A stretch of 43,786 nt of DNA from a virus. This document shows, one piece after another, positions 6,474 to 15,848 of the stretch. Within the stretch, counting starts at the first letter, position 1; every line of letters begins with the position of its first letter. A program made the translations under genes and the position numbers. The notes beneath the pieces are model-generated. The model did no database searches, had not been told where the DNA came from, and saw nothing but the letters and a program-made list of their open reading frames with translations. The DNA is taken from IMG/VR virus record IMGVR_UViG_3300028802_000468, positions 1 through 43,786 of that record. One strand, 5' to 3'.

Positions 6474-6776
6474 CTAACTTCCTTCCATCCTCGACAACCG
6501 ATTTTCGAGCGCCGCCACGCGATGCTCCATGTCATCGTGCCACTGCCGTTTATTGCGGCGCGCCTCTTCCTCATGCTGGGCGCGGCGCGCGGCATGGACA
6601 TGGCTCCGCCCCGACATCCCGACGAAGAGCTCGAATGGCGCCGGCTCCCGGGGCAGCTCGACCGCCGAGCGCATGTCGATCCCCAGATCTTCGGGCAGGC
6701 GACCCGCGGGGACGAAGCGCACCTGATCGGCGATCTTGATCCATTGCCTTCGCGACCTCTCGTCGGCCTTGCTCAT
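6474..6776 (-). CDS. Small phage protein with C-terminal coiled coil
   Basis: This 100-residue protein has a hydrophilic N-terminal part (about 1-55, including EPAPFELFVGMSG) and a strongly charged C-terminal helix (about 62-98) with heptad-like leucines. ATG at 6776 overlaps the stop of the giant tail protein (ATGA, 6773-6776), so it is coupled to tail expression. An extension upstream to 7022 is a shadow of the tail gene. It could be a tail-fibre chaperone or accessory structural protein by position, but nothing in the sequence settles this. Confidence 0.6.
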   Translation of the reverse strand: MSKADERSRRQWIKIADQVRFVPAGRLPEDLGIDMRSAVELPREPAPFELFVGMSGRSHVHAARRAQHEEEARRNKRQWHDDMEHRVAALENRLSRMEGS

Positions 6777-9700
6777 CCCTGTGCTCCTGCCGTGCCCGTG
6801 GTCGAGTAGGTGCCTGCGACCGAGTTCGTGGCGTGCCGGCGCATCATCAGGCGGAACCTGTTTGAGCTTCCGGCGGTAAGGCCGGTTTTCGACGTGCTGA
6901 TGTTCACCTGCGCTCTGGTGACGGTGATCCATACCCCGGTATCGGCGTCTTGGTCCCTGACAGCGTGCGGGCTCGAGAGCGTCTCCGTGCCCACGTCCGA
7001 CCATGAGGCGCCGTTCCACCACTGGAAAATCGCATAGATCTGGCAGGCCGTGGCCGAGCTGGCGTTGTGCTGCGTGCTCAACGAGGCGGTCAGGGCGACG
7101 GAGGTGCCGCTGGCGGTCACCACGAACTCCGCGGTGCCGCTGGGCATAACCGTCGCCATGCCAGTCGAAGAGAACTGGCTGAACGAACTCACACTGGCGG
7201 CCGTCCCGCCTCCGGTTGTGCCGGTCACCGGAGCGTCTGCGGTATCGCGTCGGAGTAGCACCGTCTTGATGAAGGGAACGCTGTTGGCGTCGACGACCTT
7301 GATCTGAATCGTCGCGGTATCTGACGCCAGCGCGGCGACGCTGAGAGTGACCGCCCCCGCCCCGGTGATGGACTGCGCGCCGGAGGCGGACGTGAAGCCG
7401 TTCACGTTCCCGCTGATGATCGTGTAGGTCCAGGTGAGACCGCTGGAGACGGTAGAACCGTTCCTGACCAGCTTGTAGGTCTCCGGGCGGGTCAGCTCGC
7501 CAGCCTGGGCGGCGCCTGTGTTGTCGTACCTGATGGCGATATCGGCCAGGCCAGTTATCACGGTCGACGCCGCCAGCACGTCCGCTTCACTGACCGCTTT
7601 GTCGAGCGCATCGAGCGCCGCCGAATAGTCCCTGAGCCTGGCGCGGAACGCATCGCGGCCCAGCTTGTCGAAAGTGCCGAGAGCCTGCATCGGATCGCGC
7701 ACCGAGATGGTGCCGGTCTTGGCGGGGTCATATGCTCCGCCGGTCGCGCTGGCCGCCGGGTATATGCTGGCCATGAAGTTGGTCTCGCCGGCCGCCGCCG
7801 TGCGCGAGACCCAGACCAGGTACTCGTCGTCGTTGATGGCGGTGACGCCGGCAGTGCCTGCCGCGACCCCGACGGCCGTGTTGTAGGGGATGTCGGAGGC
7901 GCCAGTAGAGGTGTCCACCCGGATGTCGGTAAAGTTGCTGGCCGAAGGCGTTCCGAGCCTGAATGACGGCGCGCGCGTGGCTCCGGCCACGGCATCCTTC
8001 TTCACCACAACCCCGAAGACGTAGGTGTTGCTAGGCGTGGTGACGAACGTGGTCTCGCGGTCAAGGTAGTCCACCGCGCTGTTGTCGTTGACAGTCGAAT
8101 ATAGCCCGCTGTTTCCCAGGACGGCGGAGCCTCCCCAAGCCGACAGGATGATAGAGGCCAGGCTGGCGGTCGCCAGTGTCGTATCCTGACTGGTGTCGTC
8201 GTAGACCGGCGAGAGGGCGGCCAGGTAGGTCAGGAAGGCCGTGCGCACAGTCGAGGCGGCGCTCGTGCTCACGCTCAGCGCGCCCGCCCGCGCGGCCATG
8301 TAGGTGTAGCGAGCGCCGAGCTCGGCGACAGCCGGGAGCAGCCTTGCCGTCTTCTCCGCCGCCGTCAGGACGTTGTCGTCGACCAGTGCCGCGAGCGACG
8401 CAAGCTGGGCCGAGTTGAGGCCCTGCACTGTGAGGCGCACCGTCCATTCGCCTGCCGCGATGGAGTCGGTCGATCCGGTGCCAAGCGCAGTCGCCTGAGC
8501 CGTGAAGAGATAGGCCCCAGAGGCCGCCCCAGGATCGGCCTGCGCCCAGCTTCCCAGCGACCCGCTCAGAACGCCTGTCGCAAAGGTGTACGTCGTCGTC
8601 GAGCCAGGCGCCGAAGGCGGCGTGCCGGTCGTGTTGCGTTGGAAGAGAGAGACGGTCGCGGCACTGGTCCCCGCCGCACCAGTCCCGCCAGTGGCACCCG
8701 TCGCTCCATCCTGCGCTTCAACGACCGCGGTCGCCCATTCCCCTGAGGCTATCGTGTCCGTTGATCCGGTCCCGGTTGCAGCCGCCTGGCTCACCCATAG
8801 TGGATTGCCGTCCGAAGTTGGGACGTTGCGGGTCCAGCCGTTGTTGAGGCCGGTCAGGCCGCCGGTGGCGAACGTGAAGGTGGTTGTCGCGCTTGGGAGG
8901 GCCGGGGGTGTTCCTGCCGCAGCGCGCTTGTAGATCCGCACCTCTGCCGTGCTGAGCCCTGCCGAGCCGGTCCCGCCAGTGGCGCCGGTCGCGCCGTCCT
9001 GAGCCTCGATGACCGCGGTAGTCCACTCACCGCTTGCGATGGTATCCGTCGATCCCGTTCCTATCGCAGCCGCGACGCTCACCCACAGCGGATTGCCGTC
9101 AGCGGCCGGTACGCTGGCAGACCAGCTGTTATTCAGACCGGTGATGGCGCCCGTGGCGAAGGTGACGGTGGCCGTGGCGCTAGGAAGCGTCGGAGGCGAC
9201 CCTGCAGCTGCGCGCCGGTAGATGCGGACGGGGAATGTGCTGATCCCGGCCGCGCCGGTCCCGCCCGTGGCGCCGGTAGCGCCGTCCTGGGCCTCGATCG
9301 TCGGCGTGTACCATTCTCCGCTGCCGATCGTGTCCGTCGAGCCTGTCCCGCTCGCCGTGGCCGCGCTGACGTAAAGGGGGGTTCCATTCGAAGTGGGGAC
9401 ATTGGTCGTCCACCCGTTGTTGAGGCCTGTGACGACGCCTGTGGCAAACGTGAGTGTCGCCGTCGCGGACGGAAGTGTTGGGAGGCTGGCGGAGCGTTTG
9501 TAGATCCGCACGATCGCGACGCTTAACCCATGTGGCCCCGGCGGCCCTTCTGTCCCCGTGATCACGCCCACCGTCACGGGCCCGAGGATGAGCCGGTCGC
9601 CAGGGATCCCGCCGACGACATAGGACATGGCGGCGTAATAGTCCGCCCCCGACGCGATGGTAGATATTTCGACCCGCGTCACGCCCGCGCCATGGTCGCC

Positions 9701-11383
9701 GAGCGTGATCCAGTTGGTAACATCTTCGGGGTCGGTCACTCCATCATCGCGCCAATACTCGACCCGGATTGCCCGAGCGTAGCTGTCATCAACCGCGCCA
9801 GTGATAGCGAGGATCGGGATGGCCGGCCCACCACTATCCAGCATCTCGGCCTGAAGCTCCCACGCAGCCCCGCCCGGCGCGCCGATGGAAGGCAACGCGC
9901 CCGGCTGATCAGCCAGTGCGGCGTTCGCTATGAAGTCGCCCGCGCTGAATACGCTCGCAGTGATCTCGCGGAGCTGCAACCTGTTCTGCCACTCCTGGCT
10001 CAGTTCGTAGCCTTCGATCCGAAACATGATGCTCGCGCCGTGGAAATAGCGCTGCGAGGTCCAGACGATCCAGTCGCCATCCTCAAGCTCGGCATGTGGC
10101 GGCCCCAGCGTGATCCCCGCCCGCTTCCACAGGCGCCCGAACCGACGTCGAATCTCCCCGACGCGGCCCGCCTGCTTTCCGCTCGTCACGAGGGGCAGGT
10201 TCAGGACCTCCTCGCGCGGCCCGCCGTCCGCGATCACGTCGGCGTCCAAGCGGCGGATCGGCGCGCCATGGTCAGCCCAGTTCTGAGCGGGCTCGACGTA
10301 GCGCGGAACGACGGTGTTGAACCACTCGTCATCCGAGCGGGGCAGGAACTCGCTGTAGTCGACGCTGCTGCCGACCACGAGGTCGTCGTCGGTGATATAG
10401 GCCACCGCCGCCTTGGCCTGCCCCGGCTCGATCTCGACGCTGCCCTCAGGCTGAACGATCACGCCGCCGCAGGCGGCCGCGAACATCTCCTCGACGTTGA
10501 TGAATATTTCGTCGGCTCGGATGACGCCGCCAATTTTATAACGCGGCTCGCCGTCCACAACCTCGTCGCAAAGGTTGGCCGGCGCGAAGGTGTTTTCGGG
10601 CGGTGCTTCGACGGCGCTGAGGCCGCGCCCGATCAGCAGCATCGTGGGATCTGTGACGCGGTTGCAAGCGTAGATGCCACGCACCCACGAATAGCGGCAG
10701 TCGATCAGATTAGCGGTCCAGGTCCAAGTCGAGGGCGTGTTGCGGCGGTGAGGGCCGGAGCCGCCCGCGACCGTGCTATCCAGGCGGGCGACGTAGCACT
10801 TTGCGCCCTTGAGCCGCCAGCGGAAGGCCGGCCGGCCTGCGGGATAGATGGGGTTTTGGGCATCGGAGGCGTCGGCTTTGTAAGCGGCCACGACGTAGCA
10901 GATTCCCACACCCCGGTCGTCTGCCGTCCACCCCGGGCCGTTCGCGGCGAGGATGGCTGGAGCCGTTTGGCTTTCGGTGCCGTGGCGAAAGTAGATGGCG
11001 AGCTGGTTATTATAGCCGGCCACCATACCGTCGCCCGTGAAGGCGACATATTGGTCGTTGACGTAGAAGCCGACGAGCGAGTCGCACTCATGATCAGCGA
11101 GCGCAATCACCAGAACTTCCCAATCGGTCCCGTACTTGCCGCCGTAATTGAAGGCGTCGGCCAGCGACCCGCCCGTGACCGCCTCGCCCAACACTGCTTC
11201 GCGGGCAATCTCGCCGATCGTCAGGTTCGTGACGGACGCCTGCCGCTGCCCCTGCTTCACCTTCGGCGTGAGGAGTGCCGAGGCCGTCATGGACACGCCC
11301 ATGACGATCAGGCCCGGATTGGCGGTGACGACGCCGACGACGGCGAGGCCAATCCCAACGACGGCTTTGACGGTCCTACCCAT
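6773..11383 (-). CDS. Tail tip / host-specificity protein (J-like, GTA gp15-like)
   Basis: This 1536-residue protein is the largest of the phage. It starts with a hydrophobic segment (about 5-40), as often seen in this protein class. Residues about 40-600 form the conserved tail-tip part (attachment and baseplate-like). A collagen-like GPPGP stretch near 610 leads into four tandem modules of about 96 residues (about 615-985), three of them closely similar, separated by Gly-x-y linkers (GATGATGGTG). The rest (about 985-1536) is Ser/Thr/Ala-rich beta structure, ending in a likely receptor-contacting domain (about 1375-1536). It follows the NlpC/P60-like gene with an 8-nt overlap, matching the order tape measure - gp12 - gp13 - gp14 - gp15 known from gene transfer agents. 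The modules are a likely site of host-range variation. Confidence 0.9.
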   Translation of the reverse strand: MGRTVKAVVGIGLAVVGVVTANPGLIVMGVSMTASALLTPKVKQGQRQASVTNLTIGEIAREAVLGEAVTGGSLADAFNYGGKYGTDWEVLVIALADHECDSLVGFYVNDQYVAFTGDGMVAGYNNQLAIYFRHGTESQTAPAILAANGPGWTADDRGVGICYVVAAYKADASDAQNPIYPAGRPAFRWRLKGAKCYVARLDSTVAGGSGPHRRNTPSTWTWTANLIDCRYSWVRGIYACNRVTDPTMLLIGRGLSAVEAPPENTFAPANLCDEVVDGEPRYKIGGVIRADEIFINVEEMFAAACGGVIVQPEGSVEIEPGQAKAAVAYITDDDLVVGSSVDYSEFLPRSDDEWFNTVVPRYVEPAQNWADHGAPIRRLDADVIADGGPREEVLNLPLVTSGKQAGRVGEIRRRFGRLWKRAGITLGPPHAELEDGDWIVWTSQRYFHGASIMFRIEGYELSQEWQNRLQLREITASVFSAGDFIANAALADQPGALPSIGAPGGAAWELQAEMLDSGGPAIPILAITGAVDDSYARAIRVEYWRDDGVTDPEDVTNWITLGDHGAGVTRVEISTIASGADYYAAMSYVVGGIPGDRLILGPVTVGVITGTEGPPGPHGLSVAIVRIYKRSASLPTLPSATATLTFATGVVTGLNNGWTTNVPTSNGTPLYVSAATASGTGSTDTIGSGEWYTPTIEAQDGATGATGGTGAAGISTFPVRIYRRAAAGSPPTLPSATATVTFATGAITGLNNSWSASVPAADGNPLWVSVAAAIGTGSTDTIASGEWTTAVIEAQDGATGATGGTGSAGLSTAEVRIYKRAAAGTPPALPSATTTFTFATGGLTGLNNGWTRNVPTSDGNPLWVSQAAATGTGSTDTIASGEWATAVVEAQDGATGATGGTGAAGTSAATVSLFQRNTTGTPPSAPGSTTTYTFATGVLSGSLGSWAQADPGAASGAYLFTAQATALGTGSTDSIAAGEWTVRLTVQGLNSAQLASLAALVDDNVLTAAEKTARLLPAVAELGARYTYMAARAGALSVSTSAASTVRTAFLTYLAALSPVYDDTSQDTTLATASLASIILSAWGGSAVLGNSGLYSTVNDNSAVDYLDRETTFVTTPSNTYVFGVVVKKDAVAGATRAPSFRLGTPSASNFTDIRVDTSTGASDIPYNTAVGVAAGTAGVTAINDDEYLVWVSRTAAAGETNFMASIYPAASATGGAYDPAKTGTISVRDPMQALGTFDKLGRDAFRARLRDYSAALDALDKAVSEADVLAASTVITGLADIAIRYDNTGAAQAGELTRPETYKLVRNGSTVSSGLTWTYTIISGNVNGFTSASGAQSITGAGAVTLSVAALASDTATIQIKVVDANSVPFIKTVLLRRDTADAPVTGTTGGGTAASVSSFSQFSSTGMATVMPSGTAEFVVTASGTSVALTASLSTQHNASSATACQIYAIFQWWNGASWSDVGTETLSSPHAVRDQDADTGVWITVTRAQVNISTSKTGLTAGSSNRFRLMMRRHATNSVAGTYSTTGTAGAQG
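8420..9530 (-). repeat. Tandem repeat modules inside the tail tip gene
   Basis: Four consecutive units of about 288 bp (approximate boundaries 9245-9530, 8957-9245, 8669-8957, 8420-8669) encode modules opening with VRIYKR or a variant, then LPSATxTFTFATG, LNNGW, and GTGSTDTIxSGEW, and closing with a collagen-like linker. The first three are close copies; the fourth is divergent (SLFQR opening). The nucleotide similarity can support recombination and copy-number change. Confidence 0.85.
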
Positions 11384-11795
11384 CGGCGGCCTCGTCAGGA
11401 TCGAGTGACCAGGCCGCGACCATCATCGCCCGCGGCAGGCGCTCGGGCCGGTGAGCGCCGGGGCCGACAAGGGTGGAGCCCTCCACGACCATCAATCGAA
11501 GGCCGAAGGTCTCATCGGCAACGCCGGCAATGTCCCCGCGCTGGGCCATGGCGGGCGCGACCCTGCGGAGCCGAGCGTCGACAGCCGCCTCGAGACCGCC
11601 GAGCTCGTCGAGCAGGGCGAGCGCCTCCTTACGCGAGCCCCACTTGAGACCGCCCAGGGGATTGCGCGCCGTCTGGGCCTTGGCCGCCAGCGCGCCGAAC
11701 GAGACGCAATCGTTCCGGGCGCTTCCCCAGCGGAACGGCATGGCCGCGCGCTTCGCGAGGAAGCCGATCAAGGCGCCGTGGTCGCGCGCCATCAT
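11376..11795 (-). CDS. NlpC/P60-like tail peptidase (DUF6950-type)
   Basis: This 139-residue protein begins with a helix and the motif FRWGSARNDCVSF (about 21-33), whose Cys30 matches the nucleophile of NlpC/P60-type phage tail cysteine peptidases. The usual later histidine is less obvious; H115 (GAHRPER) is a candidate. Such proteins sit at the tail tip and are thought to open peptidoglycan during DNA entry. It overlaps the upstream hub gene (ATGA, 11792-11795) and the giant tip gene by 8 nt, the gp14 position of gene-transfer-agent tails. Activity is inferred; the short form of the family may be only structural. Confidence 0.75.
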   Translation of the reverse strand: MMARDHGALIGFLAKRAAMPFRWGSARNDCVSFGALAAKAQTARNPLGGLKWGSRKEALALLDELGGLEAAVDARLRRVAPAMAQRGDIAGVADETFGLRLMVVEGSTLVGPGAHRPERLPRAMMVAAWSLDPDEAADG

Positions 11796-12436
11796 TCGTG
11801 CTGCATCTGGTAGATGCCGCCCCGGCCGGCACCGCCGCCAGAGCCGGCCCCCGGCAGGACGGAGCCAGCCGCCGCCGGCTTCATGCCGCCCCAGGCCAGA
11901 AGCTTTTCGCCGGCGAAGCTGACGTGCTTAAAGAAGCCGTCGGTGGGGTCGATCAGGCGCTGGTCGGCGTCGGTCCGCATCCGGCCGCCGCTCCGCCCCA
12001 GGCCGCGCGCGGCGCTTTCGATCAGCGCCTTGATCGTCGCCGATGCGCCCACCACGTCCTCAATCGGAAGGTGATCAAGCCGGCCGCGCGTGAACACATG
12101 GCCGCTCAGCAGGGTCTTGGCATCACCCTTGAAAACCAGCCGCCAGAGGGTGACGGGAGCGCCTTGGACCTCGCTCGCATCGAGCAGCTCCAGTGCGGCG
12201 GGCTCAACACCGGACAGCGAAAGCGTGACGTTCTGCTCCGCCCCGCCCAGGGCGGCGGCCGACACCTGGGCCAAGCCCCGGTCGCCCAGCCCGACGAAGT
12301 CCTCGCCCTCGATCTCGATCGTGCCGTAGCCGCCCCATACGCGAACGGGCGGGTCGCTCGCGATCTCGACCGCGCCCGTGACGACGGCCGTCCCCTTCGC
12401 GATCTCGGCGAGCGCGGGAGCGGAAAAGCTCTTCAT
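11792..12436 (-). CDS. Tail hub-like minor tail protein (GTA gp13-like position)
   Basis: This 214-residue protein is mostly beta strand (about 15-120) with a later helical piece (about 130-150) and TDADQRLIDPTDGFF (about 155-169), a pattern I associate with phage baseplate hub proteins of the DUF2163 type. A Gly-rich tail (about 188-208) ends the protein. The ATG at 12436 overlaps the upstream stop by 4 nt; the upstream open extension is a shadow. Its position between the gp12-like and NlpC-like genes supports a hub role in the tail tip. Family assignment is tentative. Confidence 0.65.
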   Translation of the reverse strand: MKSFSAPALAEIAKGTAVVTGAVEIASDPPVRVWGGYGTIEIEGEDFVGLGDRGLAQVSAAALGGAEQNVTLSLSGVEPAALELLDASEVQGAPVTLWRLVFKGDAKTLLSGHVFTRGRLDHLPIEDVVGASATIKALIESAARGLGRSGGRMRTDADQRLIDPTDGFFKHVSFAGEKLLAWGGMKPAAAGSVLPGAGSGGGAGRGGIYQMQHE

Positions 12437-13131
12437 TCGCGAAGGTCCTGCAAGCCCACGATCTTTCCTCCCGCCGAGGTGAACGCCATGAGGCCCTGTT
12501 CTGCGAGCAGGGTTTCGGCGGTGACGAGGCGCATGAGGCAGACCGGGACGTTCAGGTACGCCACGGCGCCGACCGGCACGACGAGCGGCACGGCGGGCTC
12601 GGAGGTGACGGTTAGGACGCCCCCCGCGCTGCCGGTCGCGGCGTCGACGACCCGGACCATCGCGCGGCGCTTTAGGTTGCCCCCTGGATATTCGGCGTCG
12701 TCCCAACGGAAGCCGATGTAATCGCCCAGACCGAGGGCGAAGTTCGCCGGCAAACCGTTGAGCGTCACCCGGGAATTGTTCTCGCTGTCGAGCGCTTCCG
12801 ACCAGGATGTTGCGGCACCGTCGAAAGCGCCGCCGCCCGCTCGCGTCATTCCCGCGAAGCCACCGCGATATGCCTTCGGATAAGGCCGGTCGAGATCGCG
12901 GCCATAGAACAGGCGGCCCGCGCCGCGCTGGACGGGGATCCAGGCGCGCCATATGTCGGCGTCGTCGGGGACCATGTTCTGCAGGCCGACCGCCATTTTC
13001 CACAGCGGCTGCCCGGCCGTCACTGCACCGAGCCGGCCGCCAGCTTCGGGGGAGAGATAGTCCACGCGGTCCAGTTCGAACCATTGCCCGAGGGCGCCCA
13101 CGCTCGGCATGTCTCGAGGAAACGTGATCAT
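12433..13131 (-). CDS. Minor tail protein (GTA gp12-like position)
   Basis: This 232-residue, beta-rich protein has aromatic motifs spread throughout (for example WFELDRVDYL near 17, YIGFRWDDAEYP near 138). It directly follows the tape measure gene (ATGA, 13128-13131) and precedes the hub-like gene with the same 4-nt overlap. In lambda-like and gene-transfer-agent tails this slot encodes the distal tail protein. No active-site or metal motif is visible. The name rests mainly on gene order. Confidence 0.65.
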   Translation of the reverse strand: MITFPRDMPSVGALGQWFELDRVDYLSPEAGGRLGAVTAGQPLWKMAVGLQNMVPDDADIWRAWIPVQRGAGRLFYGRDLDRPYPKAYRGGFAGMTRAGGGAFDGAATSWSEALDSENNSRVTLNGLPANFALGLGDYIGFRWDDAEYPGGNLKRRAMVRVVDAATGSAGGVLTVTSEPAVPLVVPVGAVAYLNVPVCLMRLVTAETLLAEQGLMAFTSAGGKIVGLQDLRE

Positions 13132-15794
13132 CGGATAAGCCTTCGTTTGATCGCGTCCTCAACGACGCCGACGACCCGCGCCGGCAGCGTCCGCTCCCGC
13201 GCCTGCATTTCCGCGCGCAACTGATTTATGCCGTCCCGGTCGGCGCCGCGAGCGTCGATCTGGTAGATGATGCTCGCGCTCACCCCGCCCGCGCCGGGAA
13301 GCTTATCGTTGGGGATGATCTGCCCGGGGACGCTGGGCTGGAACAGTTCCACCCCACGCTCACCGACCTGATAGATGCGGTTCGGTGAGACGCCGCCACC
13401 GATCGCGCGTGGGCCGCCGATGGAAAACGCCTTGCTGATCAAAGCGCCGATCCCGCCATCGCCGCCGGCGCCAGTCCCGCCGGAGAAAAGACCGGCGATT
13501 TGCAGGATCGCCTGCTGAAGCGCGAGTTCGGCGAGCGCCGCCACCACATTCCCGATTGCGCCGCGCAAGCCCAAAGCGGCGGCGGTGGCCGATCCGAACT
13601 CGCTGGTCAGTTCCTCGAGGGCGCGGACCTCGATCGACTGAAGCTGTTCGTTGATCTCGTCGGTCGTGTTGGGGAGCCCTTCAAAATACTCTTCCAGGGG
13701 GCCGCGAGTATTCCGTCGCGCCGTCTCTCGGCGCTGGCCGGTCTGGGCGTCCAAGGCGCCCAACCGGAGGCGGGCGTCGGCTTCTTCAGCGTCACCTCTG
13801 TTGAGGGCGATAATCCTTTGAAGGCGCGCGCGCTCCTCTTGGAAGGCGAGTTCAACGAGGCGAAGCTCGATCCGGCGCCGCGCGGCGGCCGTAGTGGCAA
13901 GCGCCCCCTCCCCTTCGAGCAGGCTTCGCTGCAGCTCGACCCGCGTGGCCGTAAGCCGCTCCATCTCCTCGCGGCGGTTATTCGCCGCCTCAAGTTGAAT
14001 CGCCTCAAACCGCAGGCGGTCTGCGATGTCATATTCTTGCTTGAGCGCGTCGGCCTGAGCTTGCGTCCGCTCGCCCATCGTCACCTGCAGATCGAGCTGT
14101 TCGAACTCCTGTTGCCGCTCGAGGTCCAGCATCCGCGTCGAGAGTTCGGCCCGCACCCCGTGGTCGGTAGCCAGGTCGCGCATCGCGCCGAGGGTGGTGC
14201 CTTGCGCGCGGCGAAGCTCGCTATCGTATTGGAACGTCTCCCTCAGCGCCCGCTCCCGCTCGCGCGTCGCCTCCTGATCCTGCCGCTCCTGCTCGTCGAT
14301 CGCCACTTCGAGATCGCCGCGCTGGGCGCTGTGGCCGGTCCATTCGTAGTGCTTCCGGCCACCGCTTTCGTTGACGATTCGGAAGCCGCGGAGCCCAGCC
14401 TGGCTTGCCGCCGTCCTCGCCGCGTCGTCGCTCTGAGTGACACGGCTAGGATCAAAGGCCTGATGAGTCTGGTGGCGGCTGACGCGGCGGGTGCCGTCCA
14501 GTGGGCTCTCGCCTTGGGCGTGGATTTGCGCCTGATCGCGGGCGGTGCGGAAGCCGTATCGCCCGGAGGCGGGGCGGACCCCCAGCGCCGCCAGTGCAGC
14601 TGCGAAGTCGCGGAACGCCTGCGCGTTCGTGCGCTCCGGCGTCGGTCGGCGGTGGGTCGCCGCCGCGTTCCAGTTGTCCAGGTCCGGGGTCGATGAGGGC
14701 GGGCGCGGCGTGACGGGCGTCCGAGGCAGCGCGGGGGCTCGATAGCTCGGGTCCGCACGCCGGGCAATCTCAAGCCGCTCTGCGTCGATCTGCTGAAGCT
14801 CGCCAAGCAGGCGCCGGCGCTCGTCCAGCGTCATCGCCTGTCCGCGCCCGCCAGTCCCCCATTCGGGAGGGTCGGCCAAGTTGCGGTTGCCGAGCGCCGC
14901 CACGATGCCGCCCCGGCGAAGCTCGAGGCGGAAATTACGCCATGCGTCCCCGGCCCTGGCCGCGTAGCTGATGAGATCCGCCAGCGCCTGAATGAGGCTC
15001 AGGATCGCATCAATGTTGTCGGCGATCAGCGCGGCAATTTGCGCCGACAGCAGCGTCTTCAAGGCGTCGTATTTATCGGCCGCGTCGTCCAGCCGTTGAA
15101 GCTGCTCGTCGCTCAGCACCACGCCCAGGCGCTCGGCCGCTTCGGACAACTCGTTGATCTTCCGTCCGCCCTGCTTGAGCAGAGGATCCAGCGCCTGCCC
15201 GGCCCGACCGAAGAAAGCGACTTCCACGGCCGCGCGGCGGGATGAACTCTCGATCCTGGAAAGGCCATCCGCCAAGCGGGGGATCGCCTCCTCAACCGTG
15301 AGGCCGCGCCTGATCTCTGTCAGCGTGAAGCCGAACGCGCGCAACTGGCGGGTCGGAGCAGCGGCGCCCAACGCAGCCCTGCCCAGCGTCTGGTTCAACT
15401 TGCCCAGCGACCGGTCCATGGTCTCGGTAGCGATGCCCGCTTGCGAGCCGATATAGCGGTAGATTTGCAGGGCGCGCGCCGAAACCCCCAATTGTTGAGA
15501 GGTCTCGATGAGAGAGGCCGCCAGCTCAAAGGAGCTGCGGATGAAGCCGGTGAGCTGCGCGATCCCGAAGGATAGACCAATGGCTGCCAGCGCGCCCCGG
15601 AACGCACCGAAGCGACCCCTCAGGGAATCGACGCCCCGGCCGAGATCGTGGAAGCTGCGATCGACTGACTGAAGCCGGCGCTTCGTGTCCCGCTCGAAGC
15701 GCTCGACGGTATCGCTGCCGCGCGAGACTTCGCGCCTCAGCAGCTCCGTTGAGGCGTCGATCTGGAGGAGCAGTTTCTTGACGTCTTCGGCCAT
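13128..15794 (-). CDS. Tail tape measure protein with embedded M15-like domain
   Basis: This 888-residue protein has long alpha-helical and coiled-coil stretches (about 1-65, 215-345, 490-700) and hydrophobic segments (about 65-100, 250-280 and 740-775), typical of a tape measure protein that sets tail length and later enters the cell envelope. Within a proline-rich linker region lies a globular insert (about 390-487) with SRHQTHQAFD (439-448) and HYEW (482-485). These resemble the zinc-ligand motifs SxHxxGxAxD and HxE/HW of M15 D,D-/L,D-carboxypeptidases (H441, D448, H482). The usual ExxH catalytic acid is not in its expected place. The C-terminal part (about 785-835) is glycine-rich. It is followed by the distal tail genes, coupled by ATGA. 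Confidence 0.9.
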   Translation of the reverse strand: MAEDVKKLLLQIDASTELLRREVSRGSDTVERFERDTKRRLQSVDRSFHDLGRGVDSLRGRFGAFRGALAAIGLSFGIAQLTGFIRSSFELAASLIETSQQLGVSARALQIYRYIGSQAGIATETMDRSLGKLNQTLGRAALGAAAPTRQLRAFGFTLTEIRRGLTVEEAIPRLADGLSRIESSSRRAAVEVAFFGRAGQALDPLLKQGGRKINELSEAAERLGVVLSDEQLQRLDDAADKYDALKTLLSAQIAALIADNIDAILSLIQALADLISYAARAGDAWRNFRLELRRGGIVAALGNRNLADPPEWGTGGRGQAMTLDERRRLLGELQQIDAERLEIARRADPSYRAPALPRTPVTPRPPSSTPDLDNWNAAATHRRPTPERTNAQAFRDFAAALAALGVRPASGRYGFRTARDQAQIHAQGESPLDGTRRVSRHQTHQAFDPSRVTQSDDAARTAASQAGLRGFRIVNESGGRKHYEWTGHSAQRGDLEVAIDEQERQDQEATRERERALRETFQYDSELRRAQGTTLGAMRDLATDHGVRAELSTRMLDLERQQEFEQLDLQVTMGERTQAQADALKQEYDIADRLRFEAIQLEAANNRREEMERLTATRVELQRSLLEGEGALATTAAARRRIELRLVELAFQEERARLQRIIALNRGDAEEADARLRLGALDAQTGQRRETARRNTRGPLEEYFEGLPNTTDEINEQLQSIEVRALEELTSEFGSATAAALGLRGAIGNVVAALAELALQQAILQIAGLFSGGTGAGGDGGIGALISKAFSIGGPRAIGGGVSPNRIYQVGERGVELFQPSVPGQIIPNDKLPGAGGVSASIIYQIDARGADRDGINQLRAEMQARERTLPARVVGVVEDAIKRRLIR

Positions 15795-15812
15795 GCTATC
15801 TCCTGGACGCTC

Positions 15813-15840
15813 TCGACAGAGGATGGATTATCGCTAACCT
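15813..15840 (+). promoter_or_regulatory. Probable promoter of the zinc-ribbon moron
   Basis: TCGACA (15813-15818) and TAACCT (15835-15840) are separated by 16 bp, a fair -35 and a weak -10 element, in the 54-bp gap before the plus-strand gene. GGAG (15842-15845) just before ATG 15849 serves as ribosome-binding site. The -10 is weak, so the call is tentative. Confidence 0.4.
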
Positions 15841-15848
15841 CGGAGACT

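Noticed and set aside
9530-11647. A plus-strand open frame of 705 codons opposite the tail tip gene
   Set aside because: It runs antisense through tail tip, peptidase and promoter-less DNA; composition is Arg/Asp-rich and has no domain.
13500-14696. A plus-strand frame opposite the tape measure gene
   Set aside because: No start signal or motif; the tape measure protein on the other strand explains the region.
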